Of a stretch of DNA of 64,000 nt, positions 17,759 to 26,091 are shown one piece after another. A program made the position numbers and the translations under genes. The stretch spans positions 1 through 64,000 of the forward strand of contig MOEB01000015.1 of the NCBI GenBank assembly GCA_001939945.1, written 5' to 3'. Under the pieces are notes generated by a model that was not told the DNA's origin, did no database searches, and saw nothing but the letters and a program-made list of their open reading frames with translations. Positions within the stretch are counted from its first letter, which is position 1, and every line of letters begins with the position of its first letter. Source of the stretch: Aerophototrophica crusticola. Lineage in GTDB: Bacteria > Pseudomonadota > Alphaproteobacteria > Azospirillales > Azospirillaceae.

Positions 17759-17797
17759 GGCGCCCTGTATGGCATGGGCGGCGGGGGAGGTGAAGGG

Positions 17798-18082
17798 TCA
17801 GGCGGCATCCACCACCTTGAGTTCCACATGCAGCCCTGCCGCGACCGCCATGTTCACCAGCGTGTCCAGGCCGAACAGGCCGATCTTTCCCCGCGACAGG
17901 TCGGAGATGCGGGGCTGGGTCACGCCAAGCCGCTTCGCCGCCTCCGCCTGGGTCCAGCCCTGTTTGCGGATGTGCTGGTCGAGGGCCATCATCAGGGAAC
18001 TGCGGAGGCGCATGTTCTCCGCCTCCGCCGCCGTGTCCTCGATAGCGTCCCAGACGCTGGTGAAGCGCTGTTCGTCGGTCAT
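17798..18082 (-). CDS. HigA-like antitoxin (XRE helix-turn-helix)
   Basis: A 94-residue protein with an XRE-type HTH in its middle (QAEAAKRLGVTQPRISDLSR), then KIGLFGLDTLVNMAVAAGL, the typical short tail of HigA-2/'XRE family' antitoxins. It overlaps the preceding toxin gene by 4 bases (ATGA), in the toxin-first order characteristic of higBA. It should bind the palindrome at 18426-18443 and repress the pair. Confidence 0.88.
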   Translation of the reverse strand: MTDEQRFTSVWDAIEDTAAEAENMRLRSSLMMALDQHIRKQGWTQAEAAKRLGVTQPRISDLSRGKIGLFGLDTLVNMAVAAGLHVELKVVDAA

Positions 18083-18417
18083 CGTGCTTTCTCCCGCGCC
18101 AAGTCCCGGTAACGCTGTGCCGCAAGGTCCAGGTCGGGCCCGCTGGTCTTCGCCGTCTTTTTCTGGAAACAGTGGAGCACGTAGATAGCGTCGGCGAACT
18201 TGGCGACATAGATCACCCGGAACGCGCCCAAGCCGTCCCGCACCCGGATTTCCTGCACGCCAGGGCCGATGCCCTGCATCGGCTTCCAGTCCGTCGGTTC
18301 CAAACCGCTCTGCACCCGGCCCAGCTGGTACCCGGCTTCCCGCCGGACCGGTTCGGGGAAGTCCCGTAGGTCCTGCAACGAGGTTCCACGGAAGATAATG
18401 GGCTTGGGCGATACCAT
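18079..18417 (-). CDS. HigB/RelE-type toxin (Gp49 family)
   Basis: A 112-residue protein with the compact RelE/Gp49 pattern: FRGTSLQDLRDFPEPVRREAGYQL at the start, then EIRVRDGLGAFRVIYVAKF and IYVLHCFQKKTAKT near the C-terminus, containing the Arg/Lys residues used by ribosome-dependent mRNA interferases of this family. I chose the ATG at 18417 (MVSPKPIIF); a TTG five codons upstream is possible. The partner antitoxin follows with a 4-base overlap. The role is inferred from family: translation-dependent mRNA cleavage when unneutralised. Confidence 0.85.
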   Translation of the reverse strand: MVSPKPIIFRGTSLQDLRDFPEPVRREAGYQLGRVQSGLEPTDWKPMQGIGPGVQEIRVRDGLGAFRVIYVAKFADAIYVLHCFQKKTAKTSGPDLDLAAQRYRDLAREKAR

Positions 18418-18425
18418 GCAGCCAG

Positions 18426-18443
18426 CATACAAAACTTTGTATG
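18426..18443. promoter_or_regulatory. HigBA operator palindrome
   Basis: A perfect 8-bp inverted repeat, CATACAAA-AC-TTTGTATG, ends 9 bp upstream of the toxin ATG. It is AT-rich in a GC-rich setting and overlaps the expected promoter. Autoregulation by the HTH antitoxin through such a site is usual for higBA; binding here is inferred. Confidence 0.65.
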
Positions 18444-18464
18444 GGCGCTCAAGATAGGGCTGGG

Positions 18465-19661
18465 CTACCCCAACAACCGCGCCAGCACGGCGTTCAGCCG
18501 TTCGCGCCCGTCCGTCGTGACGCGCAGGGTGGTGCCGTCGGATTCCAGCATGCCGTGGCGGGCCAGGCCGTCCAGGCGGGCGGGGTCGATCCAGGCTTGC
18601 AGGGGCTGACCGGTCTCCTGCTCCACCCGGGCCAGCGGCACGCCCTCGCGCAGGCGCAGGCCCATCATCAGCATCTCGGTCAGGCGGTCGGCAGGGGCCA
18701 CCGGTTCGACGGCGTGGCTGCCGGTGCCGTGCGCCTCCACCCGCTCCAGCCAGACTTCCGGCGCGCGGTGGGTGCGGGTGGCGAGCTTGTTCCCGTCCAG
18801 GGTCAGCCTGCCATGGGCGCCGGGGCCGATGCCCACATAGTCGCCATAGCGCCAGTAGGTCAGGTTGTGGCGGCTTTCCTCCCCCGGCCGGGCGTGGTTG
18901 GACACCTCATAGGCGGGCAGGCCGGCGCCCTCCAGCAGCTCTTGCGTGGCGGCATAGAGGTCGCCCTGGGTCTCCTCGTCCGGCAGGACCAGCTCGCCGC
19001 GGCTGTGCAGGGTGTGGAACTGGGTGCCCTCCTCGATGGTCAACTGATAGAGCGACAGGTGGCCCACTGTCTCATCCAGGGCGCGGCGCAGCTCCGCCTG
19101 CCAGGCGGGGACGGTCTGGCCGGGGCGGGCATAGATCAGGTCGAAGCTGTAGCGGGGGAAGATGTCCCGCGCCAGACGGATGGCCCCCAGGGCCTCGTCC
19201 GCCGAGTGGCGCCGGCCCAACGCCCTCAGGTCAGCCTCGTTGAGCGCCTGGATGCCGAGGGAGACGCGGTTCACCCCGGCGGCGCGGAAGCCGCGGAACC
19301 GGTCCGCCTCCACGCTGGTGGGGTTGGCCTCCAGCGTCACCTCCGTGCCCGCGGGCAGGCCCCACCGCTCATCCGCCCGCCGCAGCACAGCCTCCACCGT
19401 CTCTGGCAGCATCAGCGACGGGGTGCCGCCGCCGAAGAAGACGCTGGTCAGGGTGCGGCCCGGGGTCAGGTCGGCGAAATGGTCCAGCTCCCGCACCAGC
19501 GCGTCCCGCCACCGGGCATGGTCCACCCGGTCCCGGACGTGGGAGTTGAAGTCGCAATACGGGCACTTGGACGCGCAGAACGGCCAGTGGACGTAGAGGG
19601 CGAAGCCGGGGGCTCCGGCATTTTCAACACGGACAGGCACGGACAATCCACGGACGGACAC
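18465..19661 (-). CDS. hemW: Radical SAM heme chaperone HemW
   Basis: A 398-residue radical SAM protein formerly annotated as a coproporphyrinogen dehydrogenase-like enzyme. The 4Fe-4S motif is CASKCPYCDFN; FGGGTPSL, EANPTS, GVNRVSLGIQALN and NLTYWRYGDYVGIGPGAHG are HemW signatures. HemW delivers heme to client proteins. The gene follows rph-rdgB as in many alphaproteobacteria. The N-terminus is odd: the residues before GFALYVHWPF (MSVRGLSVPVRVENAGAP) are encoded by the CCGTG repeats of the adjacent GxxExxY element, and no ATG is available. A GTG at 19661 or 19640 must serve, so the native start appears to have been displaced. Coupling to the GxxExxY stop 9 bp upstream is possible. Confidence 0.93.
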   Translation of the reverse strand: MSVRGLSVPVRVENAGAPGFALYVHWPFCASKCPYCDFNSHVRDRVDHARWRDALVRELDHFADLTPGRTLTSVFFGGGTPSLMLPETVEAVLRRADERWGLPAGTEVTLEANPTSVEADRFRGFRAAGVNRVSLGIQALNEADLRALGRRHSADEALGAIRLARDIFPRYSFDLIYARPGQTVPAWQAELRRALDETVGHLSLYQLTIEEGTQFHTLHSRGELVLPDEETQGDLYAATQELLEGAGLPAYEVSNHARPGEESRHNLTYWRYGDYVGIGPGAHGRLTLDGNKLATRTHRAPEVWLERVEAHGTGSHAVEPVAPADRLTEMLMMGLRLREGVPLARVEQETGQPLQAWIDPARLDGLARHGMLESDGTTLRVTTDGRERLNAVLARLLG

Positions 19662-20091
19662 GGACAGGGGTCACAGCAGAACCCGGCGGACGGCGACACG
19701 CGGCACGCCGAAATTCAGGATCAGGCCAACCCGCAATCCGCTGGCCTTCAGATAATTCACGACTTGGTGAACATGGGCATCGTTGATCGCCTCGGCCACC
19801 TTCAATTCGACAATCACCTGCCGCTCTACCAGGAGGTCGGCGAAGTATGTGCCGATCGGCTCACCCTTGTAGCGGACCTGGAAAGGCACTTCCTCCTGCA
19901 CGGCCAAGCGGCGGAGCCGCAGTTCCTTCAGCAATGCCCGTTTGTAAAGGTTTTCCAAGAAGCCGGCACCGAGGTGATGCGATACGTCGAAGGCCGCCCC
20001 AAGGATGGCTTCCGTGATGGCCTCCATCCCCTCATCCAGCTTTCCCGCCATTGTCCGTGACCGTCCGTGGCATGTCCGTGTCGTCCGTGTA
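19626..20091. mobile_element. GxxExxY gene cassette flanked by inverted CCGTGTCC-type repeats
   Basis: Left arm 19626-19671 is built of CACGGACA-like units, and right arm 20051-20091 of GTCCGTGT/CCGTCCGTGG units in the opposite orientation; the GxxExxY gene fills the space. The cassette separates rdgB from hemW, genes normally adjacent. The same arms occur at 3849-4130 and 44371-44522 without an intact gene. No transposase, target duplication or terminal dinucleotide is obvious, so the mechanism of movement is unknown. Confidence 0.7.
19671..20051 (-). CDS. GxxExxY protein
   Basis: A 126-residue protein with the name-giving motif GFLENLY in HHLGAGFLENLYKRAL (about residues 26-41), followed by ELRLRRLAVQEEVPFQVRYKG, the acidic strand YFADLLVERQVIVELK, and VNYLKASGLRVGLILNFG. 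The D-x(n)-ExK layout resembles a PD-(D/E)XK nuclease-like fold, and a nuclease role has been considered for the family, but activity is not established. The gene is widely and sporadically distributed, often with repeats like those on both sides here. It splits the rdgB-hemW operon and is on the same strand. Confidence 0.92.
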   Translation of the reverse strand: MAGKLDEGMEAITEAILGAAFDVSHHLGAGFLENLYKRALLKELRLRRLAVQEEVPFQVRYKGEPIGTYFADLLVERQVIVELKVAEAINDAHVHQVVNYLKASGLRVGLILNFGVPRVAVRRVLL

Positions 20092-20136
20092 GAATAAAAT
20101 CACGCCTGACAAGAATATGCACCGGCTTCTTTCACC

Positions 20137-20781
20137 TCACCCGAAGCACCGCGCCACCAACTGGCGGAACGCGTCCGCCCGGTGGCTGATGGCGTGTTTC
20201 TGGTCGGGGTCCAGCTCGGCATAGGTGGTCGTGCCGTGGCCGTCGGGGATGAAGATGGGGTCGTAGCCGAAGCCCTTGCTGCCGCGGGGCGGGAAGGTCA
20301 GGGTGCCGTGGGCTTGGCCCTCCACCGCCTCCACATGGCCGTCGGGCCAGGCCAGGGCCAGGGCGCAGACGAAATGGGCCCGGTCGCCCTTGCGGTCGGG
20401 GGCGAGGGCCAGCTCCCGCCGCACCTTCTCCATGGCCAGGGCGAAGTCCTTCTCCGGCCCGGCCCAGCGGGCGGAATAGATGCCGGGAGCCCCGTCCAGC
20501 GCGTCCACCGCCAGCCCGCTGTCATCCGCCAGGGCGGGCAGGCCCGAGGCCTTGGCCGCTGCCAGGGCTTTCAGGGCGGCGTTGCCGATGAAGGTCTTTT
20601 CCGTCTCCTCCGGCTCCGGCAGGCCCAGCTCCCCGGCGGAGGGGAAGTTGGCGACATAGCGGCCCAGTAGGGCGGCGATTTCCCGCACCTTGCCCTTGTT
20701 GTGGCTGGCGATGACCAGGGTGTCGCCCGCGAAGCGACGCGGAGCAACAGTTTCGGTTGAGCGACGCGCCGTCTCCGTCAT
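20137..20781 (-). CDS. rdgB: XTP/dITP diphosphatase (non-canonical purine NTP pyrophosphatase)
   Basis: A 214-residue Ham1/RdgB protein that hydrolyses XTP, ITP and dITP to keep deaminated purines out of nucleic acids. Family motifs are [13 protein letters not shown] near residue 24, [23 protein letters not shown], and [15 protein letters not shown] followed by [11 protein letters not shown]. The N-terminal 17 residues before [10 protein letters not shown] are a slightly long extension. It lies 13 bp downstream of rph on the same strand, in the common alphaproteobacterial rph-rdgB-hemW order. Confidence 0.95.
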   Translation of the reverse strand: MTETARRSTETVAPRRFAGDTLVIASHNKGKVREIAALLGRYVANFPSAGELGLPEPEETEKTFIGNAALKALAAAKASGLPALADDSGLAVDALDGAPGIYSARWAGPEKDFALAMEKVRRELALAPDRKGDRAHFVCALALAWPDGHVEAVEGQAHGTLTFPPRGSKGFGYDPIFIPDGHGTTTYAELDPDQKHAISHRADAFRQLVARCFG

Positions 20782-20794
20782 GCTCGGTCCCCCG

Positions 20795-21514
<720 letters not shown>

Positions 21515-21655
21515 GGTCGGTCTCTTTCGCAATGGTGGCCCTTTGGTAGACCGGCGGGGGCGGGAGGTCCAGTGCCGTGGAACCGCGTGCAGCGCTGGCC
21601 GCTTCCTTTCGACGTGCAATTGCATCATCATGCATGTGAACGGAAGGGAAGCCGC

Positions 21656-21907
21656 ATGCCACGTCGACGCGAAGCAGCGAACGCCGACCTGGAGGAAGAT
21701 TTGGCCCTGAACGCGATTGCCGATGCACGCCAGGGCGATCCCGAGGTCGAAGTGCCGATGGACCCGATAACCGGGGAGCCTGACTGGACCGCGTTCGATG
21801 CGTTCACGGACGAGGACATCCGGAAAGCCCGGGAAGCGGACCCGGATGCGGCACCCTTCCTCGACGCCAAATGGTTCAAGCGTGCACGTGTTGTCCCGCC
21901 ACATTGA
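21656..21907 (+). CDS. BrnA/DUF4415-like antitoxin fragment, solitary
   Basis: An 83-residue acidic protein preceded by a good ribosome binding site (GGAAGGGA). The segment [27 protein letters not shown], then WFKRARVV, resembles the central part of BrnA-type antitoxins, in which 'TDEDI..A...DPDAAP.LD...F..A' precedes a C-terminal ribbon-helix-helix. Here the protein stops right after [11 protein letters not shown], so the DNA-binding part is absent, and no BrnT toxin gene is nearby. It may be a remnant or an independent small protein. It sits in the rph-hrcA divergent gap. Confidence 0.5.
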   Translation: MPRRREAANADLEEDLALNAIADARQGDPEVEVPMDPITGEPDWTAFDAFTDEDIRKAREADPDAAPFLDAKWFKRARVVPPH

Positions 21908-21971
21908 TTCCCGCCCCCCTGGCGACTAGTGTCATTGTCCAGGTTGGGCAACACGGAGACTGCCGGCGGCG

Positions 21972-23009
21972 ATGATCAGTGAGCTGAACCAGCGGTCGCG
22001 GGAGATTTTCCGCCAGATCGTCGAGGCTTATGTGCAGACGGGGGAGCCGGTGGGCTCGCGCACCTTGTCGCGCCGGCTTTCTGTCCAGCTCTCCCCCGCC
22101 ACCATCCGCAACGTCATGGCCGACCTGGAGGAGCTGGGGCTGCTGATGGCGCCGCATACCTCTGCCGGCCGGGTGCCGACGGAGGCGGGGCTGCGCCTGT
22201 TCGTCAACGGGTTGCTGCAGGTGGGCGACCTGACCGACCGGGAGCGGGAGGACATCGAGGCGTCCTGCGCCACCCGCGGCCGCTCCCTGCCGGAGGTGCT
22301 GGAGGAGGCGACGAACCTGCTGTCCGGCCTGTCCTCCTGCGCCGGGCTGGTGGTGGCGCCCAAGACGGACCGGCCCCTGAAGCATATCGAGTTCGTCAGC
22401 CTGTCCCCCGGACGCGCCCTGGTGGTGATGGTGACGGAGGATGGCCTGGTGGAGAACCGGGTGGTGGACGTGGCCCAGGGCCTGCCGCCGTCCGCCCTGC
22501 GCATGGCGAGCAACTATCTGAACGCCAAGGTGGTGGGGAAGACGCTTGCCGAGGCCCGCGCCATCATCCAGCGGGAGATGGAGGAGCAGAAGACCCAGCT
22601 GGACGCCCTGACCCAGAAGGTGGTGGAGACGGGCCTTGCCACCTGGTCCGGCACCCGGGGCACGGCGGGGTACCTGATCGTGCGCGGCCAGGCCAAGCTG
22701 CTGGAGGACGTGACCGCCATCTCCGACCTGGAGCGCATCCGCACCCTGTTCGAGGCGCTGGAGACGCGGGAGCACATGGTCCGCCTGCTGGACGCCACCG
22801 GACGGGGCGAGGGGGTGCAGATCTTCATCGGGGCGGAGAACGAGATGTTCCGCCACGCCGGCTGCTCCATGATCGTCAGCCCCTATGGCAACGGCCGGGA
22901 CCAGGTGGTGGGCGCCATCGGCGTGATCGGCCCCACCCGCATCAACTATGCCCGCATCATCCCCATGGTGGATTACACGGCCAAGGTGATCGGGCGGCTG
23001 ATGGGGTGA
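21972..23009 (+). CDS. hrcA: Heat-inducible transcription repressor HrcA
   Basis: A 345-residue repressor that binds CIRCE operators of chaperone genes. The N-terminal winged helix is SELNQRSREIFRQIVEAYVQTG, followed by PVGSRTLSRRL and LSPATIRNVMADLEELGLL. The C-terminal GAF-like part has HIEFVSLSPGRALVVMVTEDG and EGVQIFIGAEN. It directly precedes grpE, as in most alphaproteobacteria, while rph lies divergently upstream. No CIRCE palindrome is seen in this window, so its targets (groESL in related species) are elsewhere. Confidence 0.95.
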   Translation: MISELNQRSREIFRQIVEAYVQTGEPVGSRTLSRRLSVQLSPATIRNVMADLEELGLLMAPHTSAGRVPTEAGLRLFVNGLLQVGDLTDREREDIEASCATRGRSLPEVLEEATNLLSGLSSCAGLVVAPKTDRPLKHIEFVSLSPGRALVVMVTEDGLVENRVVDVAQGLPPSALRMASNYLNAKVVGKTLAEARAIIQREMEEQKTQLDALTQKVVETGLATWSGTRGTAGYLIVRGQAKLLEDVTAISDLERIRTLFEALETREHMVRLLDATGRGEGVQIFIGAENEMFRHAGCSMIVSPYGNGRDQVVGAIGVIGPTRINYARIIPMVDYTAKVIGRLMG

Positions 23010-23048
23010 GGCGCGGCCCGAAATCGCGGGGGGCGCCGCAAAACTCCT

Positions 23049-23078
23049 CTCGACCTTTCCGGCCGACATCCTTATCTG
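23049..23078 (+). promoter_or_regulatory. Possible heat-shock (sigma-32-type) promoter of grpE
   Basis: Upstream of grpE, CTCGAC (ending 23054) and CTTATCT (from 23071) are 16 bases apart and resemble the alphaproteobacterial RpoH pattern CTTGAC-N16/17-C(C/T)TAT. It lies in the short hrcA-grpE gap. Pattern match by eye only. Confidence 0.35.
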
Positions 23079-23157
23079 CATGGGCTCACGGGTGGCGCGT
23101 CGCTTGTCCCTGGAGGGCGCGCCGCCCCCGCGTCACGACCCGTTGAGCGAGACACCG

Positions 23158-23745
23158 ATGACCGACGAGACGACGTCCCACGACACCCCGGCCGACGAAG
23201 CCCCCCAGGCCACCGCCGAGGCGCATGCCACCGCCAATGGCGGCAGCGATGAGCGGGTGGCGAAGCTGGAGGCGGAGGTGGGGTCCCTGAAGGACCAGCT
23301 GCTGCGCGCCCTGGCCGAGGCGGAGAACATCCGCCGCCGGGCGGAGCGGGAGCGGGAGGACACCGCCAAGTACGCCGTGTCCAAGTTCGCCAAGGAACTG
23401 CTGGCCGTGGCCGACAACCTCCGCCGTGCCGTGGAGGCCGTGCCCGCCGAGACCCGGGAGGCCGACCAGGCCGTCAACAACCTGCTGACCGGCGTCGAGG
23501 CCACGGAGCGCCAGCTCCTCGCCGCCTTCGACCGCGGCGGCATCCAGAAGATGGAAGCCCTGGACAAGCCCGCCGACCCCAACTTCCACCAGATCATGGC
23601 GGAGATCGAGGGCACGGGTAAGGCCCCCGGCACCGTGGTCCAGGTCTACCAGCCCGGCTACACCATCCACGGTCGCCTGCTGCGCGAGGCCATGGTCGTC
23701 GTCGCCAAGGGCGGCGAGGCGCCGAAGGTCGACACGTCAGCCTGA
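23158..23745 (+). CDS. grpE: GrpE, nucleotide exchange factor of DnaK
   Basis: A 195-residue cochaperone that accelerates ADP release from DnaK. A low-complexity acidic N-terminus (MTDETTSHDTPADEAPQATA) is followed by a long coiled coil (VAKLEAEVGSLKDQLLRALAEAENIRRRAERE), the helical centre FAKELLAVADNLRRAV, and the C-terminal beta domain with VVQVYQPGYTIHGRLLREAMVVVAKG. The start at 23158 gives the usual length; the longer frame is unlikely. It is followed by a strong terminator, so dnaK is not in this operon. Confidence 0.95.
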   Translation: MTDETTSHDTPADEAPQATAEAHATANGGSDERVAKLEAEVGSLKDQLLRALAEAENIRRRAEREREDTAKYAVSKFAKELLAVADNLRRAVEAVPAETREADQAVNNLLTGVEATERQLLAAFDRGGIQKMEALDKPADPNFHQIMAEIEGTGKAPGTVVQVYQPGYTIHGRLLREAMVVVAKGGEAPKVDTSA

Positions 23746-23770
23746 CCCTGCTTCGGGTACGGGAACGAAG

Positions 23771-23807
23771 AAGGGCCGCCCGGCGTCGGGCGGCCCTTCA
23801 GTTTTTT
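23771..23807 (+). terminator. Rho-independent terminator after grpE
   Basis: A perfect 12-bp stem (AAGGGCCGCCCG paired with CGGGCGGCCCTT) with a 4-base loop is followed by CAGTTTTTT. It begins 26 bp after the grpE stop and closes the hrcA-grpE unit. Confidence 0.9.
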
Positions 23808-23898
23808 GGGAATGGGGCCCGCGTGAGCCAAGCCCGCGGATGCGGGCGCCCGGCGCCTGAGGGGGCCGTTGATCGGTCACGATCAGCGGCCACGGGCA

Positions 23899-25584
23899 TC
23901 AAGCCGCCCGGATGCGGGTGATGATGCCGTCCGTCTCCCGCCGCAGCCGGTCCACGTCGATGGCGAGCTGGGTGGCGGCGGACAGGACCTGGGCGGCGGC
24001 GGCCCCGGCATGGGTGGCCGCCTGGCTGACCCCGGCGATGTTGCTGGAGACCTCCGCTGTGCCGTGGGCGGCCTCTGCCACGTTGCGGCCGATCTCGCTG
24101 GTGGCGGCGGCCTGCTGCTGTACCCCGGCGGCCACGTTGTTGGCGATCTCGCTGACCCGGCCGATGGTGCGGCCGATGGATTGGATGGCACCCACGGCCC
24201 CTTCCGTCTGGGCCTGGATATCGGCGATTTGCACGGAGATTTCCTCCGTCGCCCGGGCGGTCTGGTTGGCCAGGCTCTTCACCTCGTTCGCCACAACGGC
24301 GAAACCCTTGCCCGCCTCCCCGGCCCTGGCCGCCTCGATGGTGGCGTTGAGGGCGAGCAGGTTGGTCTGGCCGGCGATGCTCTGGATCAGCTCCACCACC
24401 GTGCCGATGCGCTGGGCCGCCACGGCCAGGCCCGCCACCGCCTCGTTGGTGCGGGTGGCGTCCACCACCGCTTCCTGCGTGATGGCGGAGGATTCGGAGA
24501 CCTGGCGGGCGATCTCCTGGATGGAGGCGGAAAGCTGGTCCGCCGCCGCGGCCACCGACTGGACATTGGCGGTGGCTTGGCCCGCCGCCACGGCCACGGT
24601 GCCGGACTGGCGCCCCGCCTGGCCGGCGGTGCTGCTCATCGACTCCGCGCTGGCCTTCAACTGGCCGGCGGCGGCGGAGACGGCACCCACCACCCCCTGG
24701 ATGCTGCCTTCCAGCTCGTCCGCCAGCCGCAGGGCGGTGGCGACCCGTTCCCGTTCGGCCTGGCCGGACAGGCTGGCCTGCTCCGCCTCCAGCGCCGCCT
24801 TGCGCAGGGCGTTGTCCCGGAACACCTGCACCGCGGCGGCCATGTGGCCCAGCTCGTCCCGCCGGCCGACACCGGGGATGGCCAGGTCGGTGCGGCCGCC
24901 CGCCAGCAGGTCCATGGCATCGGTCATGCGGACCACGGGCGTGGTGACGCCCCGGTGCACCAGGAAGCCCAGGCCCACCGCCAGCCCCACCATGGCCAGG
25001 ATGCCGCCCCAGAGGGCAGCGATGGCCGTGCTGTCCGCCGCCTCATGCTGGGCGGAGCGCTGGGCCAGCAGCTCCCGCTCCGCCTTCTCCATCTCCGCCA
25101 TGCGGGCGCGGAACTGGTCCATCAAGGCCTTGCCGGCACCGCTGCCCGCCAGGGCACGGGCCTCCTCCAACCGGCCGTCCCGGGCCAGGGCCACTTCCTG
25201 CTCCGCCACCTCGGCCCGCCAGCGCAGGGCCAGGGTCCGGGCATCGTCCAGGCGGGCCTGCTGGGCCGGGTTGTCCCGGGTCAGCGTCTTGGCCGCGGCC
25301 CAGGACCGCTCGAACGCCGCCTGCCCTTCCGCGAAGGGGCCCAGGAAGGCCGTGTCGGCGGACACCAGGTAACCGCGCACCCCCGTTTCCTGGTTGACCA
25401 TGGCGTTCACCACGCCCTCTGCCTGGCCCAGCACCTCATAGCTATGTTGGGACCAGTCGGTCGCGTCGTCGATGCGCATGAGCTGCGCCTGGATCACCAA
25501 TCCCATCAGCAGCACGGCCGTGGCGAGGACGGTGAAGCAGGTGATGATCTTGTTGGTGATGCGAAGATTAAGAAACCAATTCAT
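23899..25584 (-). CDS. Methyl-accepting chemotaxis protein with CHASE3-type sensor
   Basis: A 561-residue chemoreceptor. TM1 is about 10-31; a periplasmic four-helix CHASE3-like domain follows ([20 protein letters not shown]); TM2 is about 190-212 ([20 protein letters not shown]); then HAMP, and a signalling domain whose hairpin tip reads [34 protein letters not shown]. It begins [12 protein letters not shown] after an excellent ribosome binding site (AGGAGGGG). The ligand is unknown. No che genes are nearby. It converges on grpE. Confidence 0.93.
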   Translation of the reverse strand: MNWFLNLRITNKIITCFTVLATAVLLMGLVIQAQLMRIDDATDWSQHSYEVLGQAEGVVNAMVNQETGVRGYLVSADTAFLGPFAEGQAAFERSWAAAKTLTRDNPAQQARLDDARTLALRWRAEVAEQEVALARDGRLEEARALAGSGAGKALMDQFRARMAEMEKAERELLAQRSAQHEAADSTAIAALWGGILAMVGLAVGLGFLVHRGVTTPVVRMTDAMDLLAGGRTDLAIPGVGRRDELGHMAAAVQVFRDNALRKAALEAEQASLSGQAERERVATALRLADELEGSIQGVVGAVSAAAGQLKASAESMSSTAGQAGRQSGTVAVAAGQATANVQSVAAAADQLSASIQEIARQVSESSAITQEAVVDATRTNEAVAGLAVAAQRIGTVVELIQSIAGQTNLLALNATIEAARAGEAGKGFAVVANEVKSLANQTARATEEISVQIADIQAQTEGAVGAIQSIGRTIGRVSEIANNVAAGVQQQAAATSEIGRNVAEAAHGTAEVSSNIAGVSQAATHAGAAAAQVLSAATQLAIDVDRLRRETDGIITRIRAA

Positions 25585-26091
25585 TCGCCCCTCCTAAAGA
25601 CTTATGCGAATTTTCGCTGCTTCAGGAGAGGTCTGTTTATTTTGCAGCGCGGCGAGCCTATCCCAAAGGATAGGATTTTAATTGCATTTCCATGACAGGC
25701 ATCGTAGCGACCTTAAGTAGATGCCTTTGGACGGCGCAGATGCCAACCGGTTGTCTGTCTTGTCGAAATGGTTCTTGGCCGCCCGCAAGTCCCGATCCGG
25801 CAGTATCGGGAATATCCCCAGGTCGCCGGCCGGGTTTTCCGTCGGAGATGAAGCGTCCGTGAAAAGGATAGGCAATTCCAGTTAACCAGAAGTTCACCAT
25901 ACCGGAACGCACCACGACCCAATCCATCGGGCATATGCACGGCACCTGATGAACGGCCCGGCGGCTACCGACGAAGCCAGGGTGGCGACGGGAAGGCCCA
26001 CACGTCCGGCCCGGCTTTTACCGCACCCGACCCGGCAGCCACGCGCCTTCCGCTTCCCAGGCGGAAACCGGCAGGCGCATGGCTGACACGG
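25585..26091. other. Gene-free region with a hairpin upstream of the chemoreceptor
   Basis: No credible gene lies in these 507 bases; the open frames have atypical codon use. A perfect hairpin, CCTATCC-CAAA-GGATAGG, occupies 25657-25674, about 75 bp upstream of the receptor start. A weak sigma-28-like pattern (TAAA-N15-GCAGCGAA on the minus strand, near 25610-25640) may drive the receptor. Near the ybbP end, TTCCGC and GCGGAA form a short stem without a T-run. Confidence 0.4.

Noticed and set aside
21515-21904. N-terminal extension of RNase PH
   Set aside because: The family starts at the RPSGR segment; the extension overlaps the divergent BrnA-like gene and lacks conserved character.
23869-25695. 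608-codon plus-strand frame
   Set aside because: Lies opposite the chemoreceptor gene, whose domains are unambiguous.
25658-25945. 95-codon minus-strand frame upstream of the chemoreceptor
   Set aside because: Atypical codon use for this genome, no ribosome binding site and no family resemblance.
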